This document shows positions 25,421 to 34,939 of a stretch of DNA of 64,000 nucleotides, piece by piece; the stretch's first letter is position 1; each line of letters opens with the position of its first letter. The notes under the pieces were generated by a model. The model saw only the letters and a program-made list of their open reading frames with translations. It had not been told where the DNA came from and did not search any database. This DNA is from DTFZ01 sp050260375 (GTDB taxonomy: Bacteria > Bacillota > Clostridia > Christensenellales > SZUA-584): contig JBLNCA010000005.1 in NCBI GenBank assembly GCA_050260375.1, positions 1 to 64,000 on the forward strand, read 5' to 3'. The position numbers were made by a program, and so were the translations under genes.

Positions 25421-26818
25421 ATGGCACAGCGTAATATGGATCCTAAAAAAACACCAATGCCTGAGCAGGACCCTCATGTAAGGGCGTCAAACTTCAGCGA
25501 GGTCGCGCTTGGATATACGGAAGAAATGGCAAAAAACGAGGCTATGCGCTGCCTGCAGTGCAAGAACCAGCCGTGTGTGGCCGGATGCCCCGTTAACGTG
25601 AAGATACCCGAATTCATCAAGCTCATTGCCGAAGGGGATGTAATGGGCGCTTACGAGAAGATACGCGAGACGAACGGCCTGCCCGCGATATGCGGCCGCG
25701 TCTGCCCGCAGGAGACACAGTGCGAGAAATACTGCGTCCGCGGCATAAAGGGCGAGCCGGTGGGCATAGGCAGGCTCGAGAGGTACTGCGCGGACTACGC
25801 TATAGAAAAAGGCGCGAAAAAAGCCGAGTGCAAGCCGCCGACCGGAAAGAAAGCGGCCGTAATAGGCTCGGGGCCGGCAGGGCTCACGTGCGCGGCGGAC
25901 CTTGCTAAAAACGGCGTGGAAGTGACGATATTCGAGGCGTTCCATACGCCGGGCGGAGTGCTCGTGTACGGCATACCCGAGTTCAGGCTGCCCAAGGCGC
26001 TCGTTCAGAAAGAGATAGACACGCTCTCGGATATGGGCGTAAAGATAGAAACCGACATGGTTATAGGCCGCGTGCTGACTATAGACGACTTAAAAGCTAT
26101 GGGCTTTGAGACGATATTCATAGGCACGGGCGCGGGGCTGCCGAGTTTCATGAACATACCCGGCGAGAACCTCAACGGCGTTTATTCCGCCAACGAATTC
26201 TTGACGCGCATCAATTTGATGAAGGGCTATAAGTTCCCCGAATACGACACGCCTGTTGTAAAGCATAAGAAGGTCGCCGTCGTGGGCGGGGGCAACGTCG
26301 CGATGGACGCGGCAAGGTGCGCAAAGCGCCTCGGCGCCGAAGAAGTATACATAGTATACCGCAGGAGCGAAGCGGAGATGCCCGCGAGAGCGGAGGAAGT
26401 CGAACACGCCAAGGAAGAGGGCATAATATTCCAGTTTCTCGTTAACCCCGTCGCGATACTCGGCACTGAGGACGGCTACGTGCGCGGTATGACGCTGCAG
26501 AAGATGGAGCTCGGCGAGCCGGACGCTTCGGGAAGGCGCAGGCCTGTGCCTGTAGCGGGCTCCGAGTACGATATAGAGCTCGACGCGGCGATAATAGCGA
26601 TAGGCACGAGCCCCAACCCGTTGCTGCGGCAGGAGACGCCAGGGCTTGAAACCCAGAAGTGGGGCGGCATAATAATTGACGAGAAGACAGGCGCAACGTC
26701 GGTGGAAGGCGTTTACGCGGGCGGCGACGCCGTTTCGGGAGCCGCTACCGTAATACTCGCGATGGGCGCGGGCAAGACGGCCGCAAAAGCGATGCTGGAA
26801 TATATGGAGAAGAAATAA
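25421..26818 (+). CDS. nfnB: NfnB-type glutamate-synthase-small-subunit-like oxidoreductase
   Basis: 465 residues. N-terminal double [4Fe-4S] domain (CLQCKNQPCVAGCPVNV at about 40-56; CGRVCPQETQCEKYC), then FAD site KAAVIGSGPAGLTCAADLAKN and NADPH site KVAVVGGGNVAMDAARCAKRL. Adjacent to nfnA without a gap, which is the arrangement of NfnAB and argues against a glutamate-synthase subunit, since no gltB is present. It provides NADPH from NADH plus reduced ferredoxin, or the reverse. Confidence 0.9.
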   Translation: MAQRNMDPKKTPMPEQDPHVRASNFSEVALGYTEEMAKNEAMRCLQCKNQPCVAGCPVNVKIPEFIKLIAEGDVMGAYEKIRETNGLPAICGRVCPQETQCEKYCVRGIKGEPVGIGRLERYCADYAIEKGAKKAECKPPTGKKAAVIGSGPAGLTCAADLAKNGVEVTIFEAFHTPGGVLVYGIPEFRLPKALVQKEIDTLSDMGVKIETDMVIGRVLTIDDLKAMGFETIFIGTGAGLPSFMNIPGENLNGVYSANEFLTRINLMKGYKFPEYDTPVVKHKKVAVVGGGNVAMDAARCAKRLGAEEVYIVYRRSEAEMPARAEEVEHAKEEGIIFQFLVNPVAILGTEDGYVRGMTLQKMELGEPDASGRRRPVPVAGSEYDIELDAAIIAIGTSPNPLLRQETPGLETQKWGGIIIDEKTGATSVEGVYAGGDAVSGAATVILAMGAGKTAAKAMLEYMEKK

Positions 26819-26833
26819 CCTGAATATAAAATC

Positions 26834-26861
26834 CCGGGGTGTCAGCATCCCGGAATTTTTT
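26834..26861 (+). terminator. nfnAB terminator
   Basis: CCGGGGTG-4-CATCCCGG 8-bp stem (one G-T) followed by AATTTTTT, 16 bases after the stop. Confidence 0.75.
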
Positions 26862-26947
26862 ATATATTAATCTCCCCGGTGAGTTCGTTGGGGTGGGTAA
26901 AGGGGAAGCCGCTAATATCCAAATATCGTGAGGTTTCAGAGAAGTAG

Positions 26948-26973
26948 GGGCGGTCATTGACCGCCCGCTTTTT
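26948..26973 (+). terminator. Unassigned hairpin with plus-strand T-tract
   Basis: GGGCGGTC-3-GACCGCCC followed by GCTTTTT. It points along the plus strand although nfnAB already has a terminator at 26834 and the next gene converges. It may back up nfnAB or end a small unannotated transcript from 26865 onward. Confidence 0.5.
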
Positions 26974-27001
26974 CCTGATAATCCTTATTAGGGTTGACTG
27001 C

Positions 27002-28858
27002 TTACGAAATCTTTATAAAGAACAGATTCCTGCTTTTTGAGCCCACGACGACGTAGTTGCCGAACACTACCGGCGTGGCCTCGAATTTATTGTATATCTT
27101 GTTCGCCTCGTCTTTAAACGACAGCTTGCTGACCTCCGTGGCTGACTGCTTGTCCGCCTTTATCAGCGCAATCTCTCCGTCTATATCGCACTGTATTATA
27201 TAGCCCTGTCCGTCCGCCGTATAAACGGGTACGGGCGAAGAGGGCGACCAGCCCTCCGCTTCCATGTCGTAGCTCCACTTTAAATCGCGGGTATTCTTGT
27301 CGAGCGCCACGAGGCGGCTCGTAGTGCTTTCACCCTTGACTTCCTGCGTCACGTTATAGATTATGAGCCCCTCAAGGCTCGTGCCTTCTTTGCCGAGCAC
27401 GGGCGAAGCGAGTATGCCGCCGTCGACATCACCGGACTGTACGGTAAATGGCACTTCCCATATAACTTCGCCGGTTAAGCCGTTTATTTTCCTGGCATAC
27501 GCTGTGCCCTGCCCCGGCTGTGCGTTATGCACGGATTCGTCGTATTCGCACCCGGTATACAGGTAGAACGTACCGTTTGCGGGGTCCTCCTCCAGCACCA
27601 TAGAGACGTCGCTGTCGTCTCCCAAATCGTTGGCGTACACGAGCGTCATAGTGTTTAAGTCTACGCACTGCAGCAGCCCCGCGTTGTCGGTGAATATTAC
27701 ATAATTCTTCCACGCGACAACGGAGTTCTCTATTCCCCATCTGCCGCCGTTTGCCTTATCCCTGTCCCTGTTTGCGGGCGTAGTGTACCTGTACTTAACC
27801 ATAGGCTTCGGGTCCATAGTCACGGTACCGGCGCTCTCGTCGTAAGAGGTATTGAGCTTAACGGTGTAAAGCACGCCGTTCTCCCCCGGCACTATGAGCG
27901 TGTCCGTATCTGCGTCTATAAGCGCGCTCGAATCGTAAGCCTGCCAGCTCCGCAGTGCGAACGGGTCCGCATTGGGCGCGCCGAACTTATACAGCTCTTT
28001 ACCATCTATAAGGCTAAAGACGCGGAAGTACATATCTTTGCAGTACCGGTCATCTCCGTCAGCCTGCAACCCCTGCCCGACGTATATTATCGGGTATCCT
28101 CTTGGGTCTAGGCTCGCAGTGCCTTTTGTGGGCGCGCCTATCTTTATCGGGTTCCTCGTCTTCTCGCCCGTCTCCAGTTCCTCAAAGTATATGTTGCCGT
28201 CGAGCGAGCATATTATGACCTCTGTAAAGCCTGCCTTATTCCTGAACGAATCGTAGATTGACGTCATCTTTTCGCGCAGCGCGTCCGGCCATTTCACGAC
28301 GAGCGGCTGCCCCGTCCATCCGCTGCCTCCCCAGCCGTTTATAGCGCCCGTCTGCTTTGTGTTGACAAGCGTTAGTTTTTGCTCCTTTATGTCCGCAGTG
28401 CCCCAGCTGGGCATGTCCCGGTAGTTGTTGCCGCGGAACGTTATCACGCCCTCCAGCGCCGTATACTCGCTCCCTGCGCCGAACGATATCGGGTCGGGGC
28501 GCTCGTATGTCTCTACCTCATTGCCGTCGTTCATTATCTTCGTCTCAAAGCTGAATGTCGCGGGGTCGGTCTTGCCCGCCACGGGCTGCGGCAGCAAGTC
28601 CGCCGGCATCGACAGCTCGGGCGTTTCGGCCGGAATTTCGGATTCCATGGACTCTAAAAGTCCGCTCTTATTGGGCGGACTCAACACCATGGATTCACCC
28701 GGCTTTTCGGCGCTGCCCGGCTCGTCGGTAACCGCCTTTACAATGAAAAATATACCTGCCGCAAGTGCGGCTATCAGTACGCCTAATATAACGTAGAACC
28801 TTGCGCGAGCCTTGCGCCTGAATCTGCGTTTTCTGGCATAGTATCTTCTTTTGCTCAT
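27002..28858 (-). CDS. Membrane-anchored PQQ-like beta-propeller protein, paralogue 1
   Basis: 618 residues. A very basic cytoplasmic N terminus (KRRYYARKRRFRRKARAR), one membrane helix (VILGVLIAALAAGIFFIVKAV, about 20-40), a Pro/Ser-rich linker, and an extracellular domain whose repeats (ITFRGNNYRDMPSWGTADI, SPVPVYTADGQGYIIQCDID) fit a PQQ-type beta-propeller. No PQQ ligand set or catalytic site is obvious, so a binding or scaffolding role at the cell surface is likelier. ATG 28858 follows AAAGGGG. Tandem with a close paralogue at 28985-30853. Confidence 0.82.
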   Translation of the reverse strand: MSKRRYYARKRRFRRKARARFYVILGVLIAALAAGIFFIVKAVTDEPGSAEKPGESMVLSPPNKSGLLESMESEIPAETPELSMPADLLPQPVAGKTDPATFSFETKIMNDGNEVETYERPDPISFGAGSEYTALEGVITFRGNNYRDMPSWGTADIKEQKLTLVNTKQTGAINGWGGSGWTGQPLVVKWPDALREKMTSIYDSFRNKAGFTEVIICSLDGNIYFEELETGEKTRNPIKIGAPTKGTASLDPRGYPIIYVGQGLQADGDDRYCKDMYFRVFSLIDGKELYKFGAPNADPFALRSWQAYDSSALIDADTDTLIVPGENGVLYTVKLNTSYDESAGTVTMDPKPMVKYRYTTPANRDRDKANGGRWGIENSVVAWKNYVIFTDNAGLLQCVDLNTMTLVYANDLGDDSDVSMVLEEDPANGTFYLYTGCEYDESVHNAQPGQGTAYARKINGLTGEVIWEVPFTVQSGDVDGGILASPVLGKEGTSLEGLIIYNVTQEVKGESTTSRLVALDKNTRDLKWSYDMEAEGWSPSSPVPVYTADGQGYIIQCDIDGEIALIKADKQSATEVSKLSFKDEANKIYNKFEATPVVFGNYVVVGSKSRNLFFIKIS

Positions 28859-28881
28859 GTTTCTTTCCCCTTTCGTAAAAT

Positions 28882-28893
28882 ACCACCACGTAT
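28882..28893 (-). promoter_or_regulatory. Shared upstream 12-mer, copy 1
   Basis: ATACGTGGTGGT on the minus strand lies 24 bases before the start of paralogue 1 and recurs exactly at 30914-30925, 61 bases before paralogue 2. It may be a regulator site or a remnant of the duplication. Confidence 0.4.
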
Positions 28894-28954
28894 GTTTACG
28901 ATCCCAAAAAAACACGAACCAATAATATACGCTTCTTTTCCGCTTATAGCAAAA

Positions 28955-28975
28955 GCCCGGGGCATTGCTCCGGGC
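28955..28975 (-). terminator. Terminator of beta-propeller paralogue 2
   Basis: On the minus strand GCCCGG-9-CCGGGC followed by TTTTGC, just after the stop at 28985. It separates the two paralogues into independent transcripts. Confidence 0.65.
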
Positions 28976-28984
28976 CGGAGTGCA

Positions 28985-30853
28985 TTAAGATATCTTTATG
29001 AAGAACAGGTTCCTGCTTCGCGAGCCCACTACTATCATGTTGTTATAAACGACGGGCGTGGCCTCGAAATTGTTCTGCTCCGTCACCTTGCCGTCGCTGC
29101 CCGTCTTTTTCAGAGCAAGCGTGTCAACGGCCTTTCCGGTGGCTCCGTCTATCAGCGCTATGTCGCCGTTGCGGTCGCACTGCACTATATAGCCCTTGCC
29201 GTCCGGCGTATATACCGGAACGGGAGAGGACGGCGACCAGCCGGTAATATCCATGTCGTAGCTCCATTTTTCTTCGTGCGTGTTCTTATCGAGCGCTACG
29301 AGACGGCTTGTCGTAGAATTGCCCTTTACCTCCGCCGTTATGTTATATATAATGAGCCCGGCCATGCTCGTGCCTTCCCTGCCGAGCACGGGGGAAGCGA
29401 GTATGCCTCCGTCCACCGATTCGTTCGAGGAGTCTACGGTATAAGGCACTTCCCATATTATCTCGCCCGTGAGGCCGTTTATCTTGCGCGCGTACGCCGT
29501 GCCCTGCCCCGGGTCTTTGTTTGCCACGTCATCGTCATATTCACAACCGGTGTACAGGTAGAACGTGTTGTTTGCGGGGTCTTCCTCGAGCACCATCGAT
29601 ACGTCGCTGTCATTGCCCATATCGCTGGCGTAAACGAGCGACATCGTGTTAAGGTCGAGGCACTGCAATAGCCCTGCGTTGTCGGTGAATATCAGGTAAT
29701 TCCTCCATGCGACGGCCGAGTTTTCAATGCCGTACCTGCCGCCGAGGTTCTTCTCCCTCGACTGGTTCTCGGGCGAATCGTACCCGTATTTCACAATCGG
29801 CGCCGGGTTCATCGTCACCGTTCCCGCGGTCTCGTCGTATGTCGTATTCAGCTTTACCGTGTATATTATTCCGTTCTCGCCCGGCTGTATCAGCGTGTCC
29901 GCGCTCGCCGATATCAGCGGGCTCGAATCGTAAGCCTGCCAGTTGCGTATGGCGAGCGGGTCTTTATCGGCAAAGCCTGCCTCCATGAGCTTCGTGCCGT
30001 CTATAAGGCTGAATGCGCGGAAGTACATGTTCTTGCAGCCGTTGGCGTTGCCGTCGGCCTGCAGCCCCTGCCCCACATAAATAATCGGGTATCCGCGCGG
30101 GTCGAGGCTCGCCGTGCCCTTTGTGGGCGCTCCTATCTTTATCGGGTCCCTTGTCTTCTCGCCCGTTTCCAGCTCTTCAAAATATATGTTGCCGTCGAGC
30201 GAGCAGATTATTGCCTCCGTAAAGCCCGGCTTATTCCTGTACTGTTCGTAGATCGACGTCATCTTTTCGCGCAGCGCGTCCGGCCATTTTACGACGAGCG
30301 GCTGCCCCGTCCATGCAAGGCCTCCCCACCTGTCAATCGCGCCCGTCTGCTTTGTGTTGACAAGCGTTAATTTTTGCTCCGTTATGTCCGCGGTGCCCCA
30401 GCTGGGCATATCCCGGTAGTTGTTGCCGCGGAACGTTATCACGCCCTCCAGCGCCGTATATTCGTCGCCGCTGCCAAAGGATATCGTCTCGGGCCTTTGG
30501 TATGTCGCCACCTCAACTCCGTCGCTCATTACCTTCGTCGTGAATCCCAGCGTTGCGGCGTCGGTCTTGCCCGGAACTGCCTGCGGCACGGTGTCTGCCG
30601 AAATCGTAGGCTCGGGCGTCGCCGTCGGCTCCGTGGAAACCTCCTCTGACGGCAGCCCCTCGCTCTGTGCAGGAGGCGTTATAGCCGCCGACTGGCTCGG
30701 CTTATCGGTTGTGCCCGGCTTGCCCGTAACCGCTTTTACTATAAAGAATATTCCCACCGCAAGCGCTGCCAGCAGCACTCCTATTATAACGAAAAACCTT
30801 GCATGCGCTTTCCGTCTTGTCGCTCGTTTTCTGCCATAGTATCTTCTGCTCAT
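28985..30853 (-). CDS. Membrane-anchored PQQ-like beta-propeller protein, paralogue 2
   Basis: 622 residues with the same order as paralogue 1: basic N terminus, one membrane helix, a Thr/Ser/Pro linker and a beta-propeller. Long stretches are identical (TFRGNNYRDMPSWGTADI, TGQPLVVKWPDALREKMTSI), while the linker and helix-proximal parts have drifted. Both copies are intact, which points to a retained tandem duplication. It has a GAGG ribosome-binding site and its own terminator. Function unknown; an outer-surface ligand-binding propeller is inferred. Confidence 0.82.
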   Translation of the reverse strand: MSRRYYGRKRATRRKAHARFFVIIGVLLAALAVGIFFIVKAVTGKPGTTDKPSQSAAITPPAQSEGLPSEEVSTEPTATPEPTISADTVPQAVPGKTDAATLGFTTKVMSDGVEVATYQRPETISFGSGDEYTALEGVITFRGNNYRDMPSWGTADITEQKLTLVNTKQTGAIDRWGGLAWTGQPLVVKWPDALREKMTSIYEQYRNKPGFTEAIICSLDGNIYFEELETGEKTRDPIKIGAPTKGTASLDPRGYPIIYVGQGLQADGNANGCKNMYFRAFSLIDGTKLMEAGFADKDPLAIRNWQAYDSSPLISASADTLIQPGENGIIYTVKLNTTYDETAGTVTMNPAPIVKYGYDSPENQSREKNLGGRYGIENSAVAWRNYLIFTDNAGLLQCLDLNTMSLVYASDMGNDSDVSMVLEEDPANNTFYLYTGCEYDDDVANKDPGQGTAYARKINGLTGEIIWEVPYTVDSSNESVDGGILASPVLGREGTSMAGLIIYNITAEVKGNSTTSRLVALDKNTHEEKWSYDMDITGWSPSSPVPVYTPDGKGYIVQCDRNGDIALIDGATGKAVDTLALKKTGSDGKVTEQNNFEATPVVYNNMIVVGSRSRNLFFIKIS

Positions 30854-30913
30854 TTTTCCTCTTTTCCGATCCGTTTACCCCCAAAGTTCGCCTTTTGAAA
30901 GTAAACTATATTA

Positions 30914-30925
30914 ACCACCACGTAT
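30914..30925 (-). promoter_or_regulatory. Shared upstream 12-mer, copy 2
   Basis: Exact second copy of ATACGTGGTGGT (minus strand), upstream of beta-propeller paralogue 2. A TATAGT-like box follows within 20 bases. Confidence 0.4.
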
Positions 30926-30967
30926 CTTAACTGTTATATGCCGATAATGTTTAAGTCCGCGGCGGAT

Positions 30968-31210
30968 CTAGCTCTTTTGCTCGGTTTCGGCACTAAGACC
31001 TGTCCGGTACGCGCGCATTATGATTTCATACGTATCGCAGTCCGCCATAACGCCTATTATAAACGTTTTGGCCGACCCGACTATTGTCCGCTCCTGTGCC
31101 TGCTCATCGGGGCTTATTACCTGAAGCTCGTTAAGCCAGGGCGACCCGAAAGCAATAGCCAAAGCCATTAAAAGTGTTATTGCGAAAAATAAAGCGGCAA
31201 CGCTCTTCAT
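30968..31210 (-). CDS. Small secreted or membrane-anchored protein of unknown function
   Basis: 80 residues with a hydrophobic N-terminal helix or uncleaved signal (VAALFFAITLLMALAIAF) followed by about 55 polar residues (SPDEQAQERTIVGSAKTFI). I place the start at ATG 31210 behind GGGAGGTGAAT; an in-frame GTG lies at 31216. It is upstream of the beta-propeller pair on the same strand and could be co-expressed with it. No family recognised. Confidence 0.6.
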   Translation of the reverse strand: MKSVAALFFAITLLMALAIAFGSPWLNELQVISPDEQAQERTIVGSAKTFIIGVMADCDTYEIIMRAYRTGLSAETEQKS

Positions 31211-31329
31211 ATTCACCTCCCATTATCCGTTTATTGATAACCATATCACAAATATGTAAAAAATTCTACCCTGTCATATTGTCGTTTGAAAACTGACCTC
31301 CGAAAAGCCGGGGCCGCGAACTGCAAAAA

Positions 31330-31349
31330 AGCGGGCGTTTCCACCCGCT
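31330..31349 (-). terminator. ileS terminator
   Basis: On the minus strand AGCGGG-8-CCCGCT followed by TTTTT, immediately after the ileS stop. Confidence 0.75.
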
Positions 31350-31353
31350 TTAT

Positions 31354-34300
31354 TCACATCTTTTCGACGCTCAATGCCGCGTTCTCGCCGTTTATATCCC
31401 ACTGCTTCTCATACCCGGAAAGCGAGTACGCAATATCGTCGGCCAGCACTTCGCGCTTTATCTCTTCCGCGTTGCGGCCGACCACCGCCTGCAGCCTGTC
31501 GTTGCCCGAAATGCCGAGCCGTATATGGTCAGTCACCTCAAAGCCCGCTTCCTTGCGCATCGTCTGTATCTTGCTTATCATCTCGCGCACAAAGCCTTCT
31601 TCTATAAGCTCCTCAGTCAGCGTAGTTTCGAGTATTACGCCCACGCCGCCGTAGCTTTCCACTACGTACCCTTCGCGGTGCGTCGGCTCTATCAGCATAT
31701 CCTCTTCCGCGAGCTCTACCGTCTCGCCGTTTACCGAGAACCTGTATACGCCGTCGGATTTTAGCGTGCCGACTATCACGGAGCCGTCCGCTTCCGCAAG
31801 GTGCGCGCGTATGCCGTTTAATAGCCTGCCGTATTTCGGCCCCACCGTTTTAAGCTGCGGCTTTATGCTGTACGATATGAACTCCGAAAGGTCCGCGCCC
31901 AGCTTGACGCTCTTTATGTTGAGCTCGCCTTCTATGAGCTCTATATACATATCCTCCAGCGAAGTTATGCCCGAAACGTACATCGCGCCTATAGGCTGCC
32001 TGTTCTTTATGCCCGCCGTGTTGCGCGCGCTGCGCCCCAGCACCACGACGTCCAGCACCTTGCCCATGCTGTCCTCGAGCGGTTTGTCTATGAGCGACTC
32101 GTCGGCCTCGGGATACTCGCACAGGTGCACGCTCACGGGCGCCGTTTTGTCAACGCTGCGCACGAGGTTCTGGTACATAGTCTCCGTCACGAACGGAACA
32201 AAAGGCGCGGCCAGCTTGCACAGGGTGCTCAATACCGTATAAAGCGTCATAAACGCGTCCACTTTGTCCTGCTCCATGCCCGAAGCCCAGAAGCGGTCGC
32301 GGCAGCGGCGCACGTACCAGTTTGATAAATCGTCCACGAACTTATCAAGCTCCCTTGCGGGCTCCGTCAGCCTGTATTCGTCAAGGTAGTTTGTGACGTT
32401 TTTAATAAGCGTATTGAGCCTCGAGAGTATCCATTTGTCCATTACGTTGCCGCCCACGAACTTATGCTTCGTCGGGTCGAAGTCGTCTATGTCCGCGTAC
32501 AGAATATAAAAAGCGTACGTGTTCCAAAGCGTGCCCATGAATTTTCGCTGCGCCTCTGATACCGCCTCTTCGTAGAACCTGCTGGGCAGCCACGGCGCGC
32601 TGCTCGAATAGAAATACCAGCGCACGGCGTCCGCGCCCTGTTTATCGAGCACAGCCCACGGGTCCACCACGTTGCCCTTGTGCTTGCTCATCTTCTGGCC
32701 GTCCTTGTCCTGCACATGCCCTAATACTATGCAGTTCTCGAACGGATTTCTGCCGAACACCACTGTGCTTATCGCAAGCAGCGTGTAGAACCACCCGCGC
32801 GTCTGGTCGACGGCCTCGCTTATGAAGTCCGCCGGGAAGCGCTTTTCAAACTCTTCCTTGTTTTCAAACGGATAGTGCCACTGCGCGAACGGCATTGAGC
32901 CCGAATCGTACCAGCAGTCTATTACCTCGCTCACGCGCTTCATCTCTCCGCCGCACTTGTCGCACTTAAGCGTTATTCTGTCTATGAAAGGCTTGTGCAG
33001 CTCTATGTCGTCCGGCACGTTATTGCCTTTTTCCTTGAGCTCCGCAATCGAGCCGACAACTGTAAAGTGCCCGCAGCCGCACTCCCAGACGGGCAGCGGC
33101 GTGCCCCAGTAACGCTCTCTTGAAAGCCCCCAGTCTATCACGTTCTCGAGGAAGTTGCCCATGCGGCCTTCCTTTATGTTTTCGGGCAGCCAGCCGATGG
33201 CCCTGTTGTTCTTAATCAGCAAATCGCGGACCGCGGTCATCTTGACGAACCACGTAGTGCGCGCGTAATAAAGCAGGGGCGTGTCGCAACGCCAGCAGTA
33301 CGGGTAGCTATGCTCGTACTCCTTTTCGGCGTACAGCAGCCCGCGGTTTTTAAGGTCTTCAATTATATCCTTGTCGGCGTCTTTCACGAACACTCCGGCC
33401 CAAGGCGTTGCTTCCTTGAACCTGCCCTGCTCGTTTACCATCTGCACGAACGGCAGCTTGTATTTCGAGCCTACTCTCGCGTCGTCCTCGCCGAACGCCG
33501 GCGCTATATGAACTATGCCCGACCCGTCGGATAATGTTACATAGTCGTCAGTCGTTATAAACCACGCCTTGCTTTCCACGCCGAAGTCGTAAAGCGGCTC
33601 GTATTCCTTGTACTCTAGGTCCTTGCCCTTGTATTCTTCGACTATCGCGGCGTCCTCGCCCAGCACGGAGGGTATAAGCGCTTTGGCCATTATTATGTTC
33701 TCGCCCTTGTAGCTTGCTTTGGCGTACGTTTCGCCGGGGTTTACGCACAGCGCAACGTTGGAGGGCAGCGTCCACGGCGTCGTCGTCCACGCCATAAAGT
33801 AAGCGTCCTCGCCCTTTACCTTAAACTTTACGAATATAGACGTTTCCTTAACGTCCTTGTAGCCCTGCGCCACCTCGTGCGACGAAAGCGCCGTGCCGCA
33901 GCGCGGGCAGTAAGGCACGACTTTATGTCCCTTATAGAGCAGCCCTTTCTTGTATATCTCCTTTAACGACCACCATACCGACTCGATGTAATTGTTCTCA
34001 TACGTAATATAGGGATTATCCATGTCCACCCAAAAGCCTACCCGGTCGGACATCTTCTCCCACTCGCTCTTGTATTTCCAGACGCTCTTCTTGCATTCGG
34101 CTATGAACGGTTCCACGCCGTATTTTTCTATCTGGTCCTTGCCGTCGAGCCCCAGCATCTTTTCAACCTCGAGCTCCACCGGCAGGCCGTGCGTATCCCA
34201 GCCAGCCTTGCGCAGCACATCGTACCCTCTCATCGTCCTGTAGCGGGGTATCAGGTCTTTTATACAGCGCGTCAGTATATGGCCGATATGCGGCTTGCCG

Positions 34301-34455
34301 TTTGCAGTCGGCGGGCCGTCGTAAAACGTGTAAGGCGGCTTGCCCTTGCTCTTCTCGACTGTTTTTTCGAATATTTTGTTTTGATTCCAGAATTCAAGGA
34401 CCTCCAGCTCCCTGTCCTTGAAATTCAAGTTTTTGTCCACCTGTTTGTAAAGCAT
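31354..34455 (-). CDS. ileS: Isoleucyl-tRNA synthetase
   Basis: Charges tRNA-Ile. 1033 residues from ATG 34455, which has AGGAG at 6 bases; the open frame runs 19 codons further upstream into the leader. HIGH motif is PHIGHIL, with the WDTHGLPVE editing-enzyme region, and the KMSKS motif reads KMSKHKGN. Length and KMSKH resemble the eukaryal-like type 2 enzymes, which are commonly less sensitive to mupirocin; that inference needs a tree. Controlled by the T-box leader upstream. Confidence 0.97.
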   Translation of the reverse strand: MLYKQVDKNLNFKDRELEVLEFWNQNKIFEKTVEKSKGKPPYTFYDGPPTANGKPHIGHILTRCIKDLIPRYRTMRGYDVLRKAGWDTHGLPVELEVEKMLGLDGKDQIEKYGVEPFIAECKKSVWKYKSEWEKMSDRVGFWVDMDNPYITYENNYIESVWWSLKEIYKKGLLYKGHKVVPYCPRCGTALSSHEVAQGYKDVKETSIFVKFKVKGEDAYFMAWTTTPWTLPSNVALCVNPGETYAKASYKGENIIMAKALIPSVLGEDAAIVEEYKGKDLEYKEYEPLYDFGVESKAWFITTDDYVTLSDGSGIVHIAPAFGEDDARVGSKYKLPFVQMVNEQGRFKEATPWAGVFVKDADKDIIEDLKNRGLLYAEKEYEHSYPYCWRCDTPLLYYARTTWFVKMTAVRDLLIKNNRAIGWLPENIKEGRMGNFLENVIDWGLSRERYWGTPLPVWECGCGHFTVVGSIAELKEKGNNVPDDIELHKPFIDRITLKCDKCGGEMKRVSEVIDCWYDSGSMPFAQWHYPFENKEEFEKRFPADFISEAVDQTRGWFYTLLAISTVVFGRNPFENCIVLGHVQDKDGQKMSKHKGNVVDPWAVLDKQGADAVRWYFYSSSAPWLPSRFYEEAVSEAQRKFMGTLWNTYAFYILYADIDDFDPTKHKFVGGNVMDKWILSRLNTLIKNVTNYLDEYRLTEPARELDKFVDDLSNWYVRRCRDRFWASGMEQDKVDAFMTLYTVLSTLCKLAAPFVPFVTETMYQNLVRSVDKTAPVSVHLCEYPEADESLIDKPLEDSMGKVLDVVVLGRSARNTAGIKNRQPIGAMYVSGITSLEDMYIELIEGELNIKSVKLGADLSEFISYSIKPQLKTVGPKYGRLLNGIRAHLAEADGSVIVGTLKSDGVYRFSVNGETVELAEEDMLIEPTHREGYVVESYGGVGVILETTLTEELIEEGFVREMISKIQTMRKEAGFEVTDHIRLGISGNDRLQAVVGRNAEEIKREVLADDIAYSLSGYEKQWDINGENAALSVEKM

Positions 34456-34477
34456 GCGATACTCCTGGTATTCGTCG

Positions 34478-34728
34478 TTAAAATAAATAAACGTCCGTCC
34501 CTTTCGGGGCAAGACGCATCTCTCACGGTACCACCCAAAATTACGGCTTTAAGGCCGCATCTTTTGCGCGCTGTAACGGGCGCCCCCGTCTTTGCTTACT
34601 GCAGTTTCGGCAAAGCGGCATCGCAGGCGATAGCTCAAACGCCGCATGTCGGGGCTTTCACCACTCCCCCGCTCGCTGTGCAATCAAAGCGATTGAGCCG
34701 TGTCCTGCGTCACGGCCTTTTTTAATTA
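34478..34728 (-). promoter_or_regulatory. T-box riboswitch (isoleucine)
   Basis: The minus-strand leader carries the T-box sequence TGGGTGGTACCGTG (plus 34524-34537), which pairs with the uncharged tRNA acceptor end. It is followed by a terminator hairpin (CGTC...GCCCC-GAAA-GGG...GACG, plus 34492-34516) and a T-rich tract. The 5' part folds into stem I with a GGGGAGTGGTGAAAGCCCC apical arm. A likely isoleucine specifier ATC is at plus 34629-34631. Uncharged tRNA-Ile favours antitermination and ileS expression. Confidence 0.92.
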
Positions 34729-34734
34729 TCCCCT

Positions 34735-34764
34735 ATTATAACGGCTTTAATATATGTTTGTAAA
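34735..34764 (-). promoter_or_regulatory. ileS promoter
   Basis: On the minus strand TTTACA (plus 34759-34764), 18 bases, TATAAT (plus 34735-34740), just ahead of the T-box leader. Confidence 0.6.
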
Positions 34765-34939
34765 GAGCGGAGCTGTTTTACGCTTATTTAGCGCAATATT
34801 CCGCTTTGCAATATCATTCCTCATTTATCCTTATTTTTTTTTATTCTGTGAATTTATATTTGCATTATACATAGTATCTTATATAATAGTGCTATCCTTT
34901 TATAGTGCGGCACTACATAAATATAAGGAGGGTAATTCA

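Noticed and set aside
25421..26818. Glutamate synthase small subunit
   Set aside because: No large glutamate synthase subunit is present, and the gene abuts an NfnA-type reductase, which fits NfnAB better.
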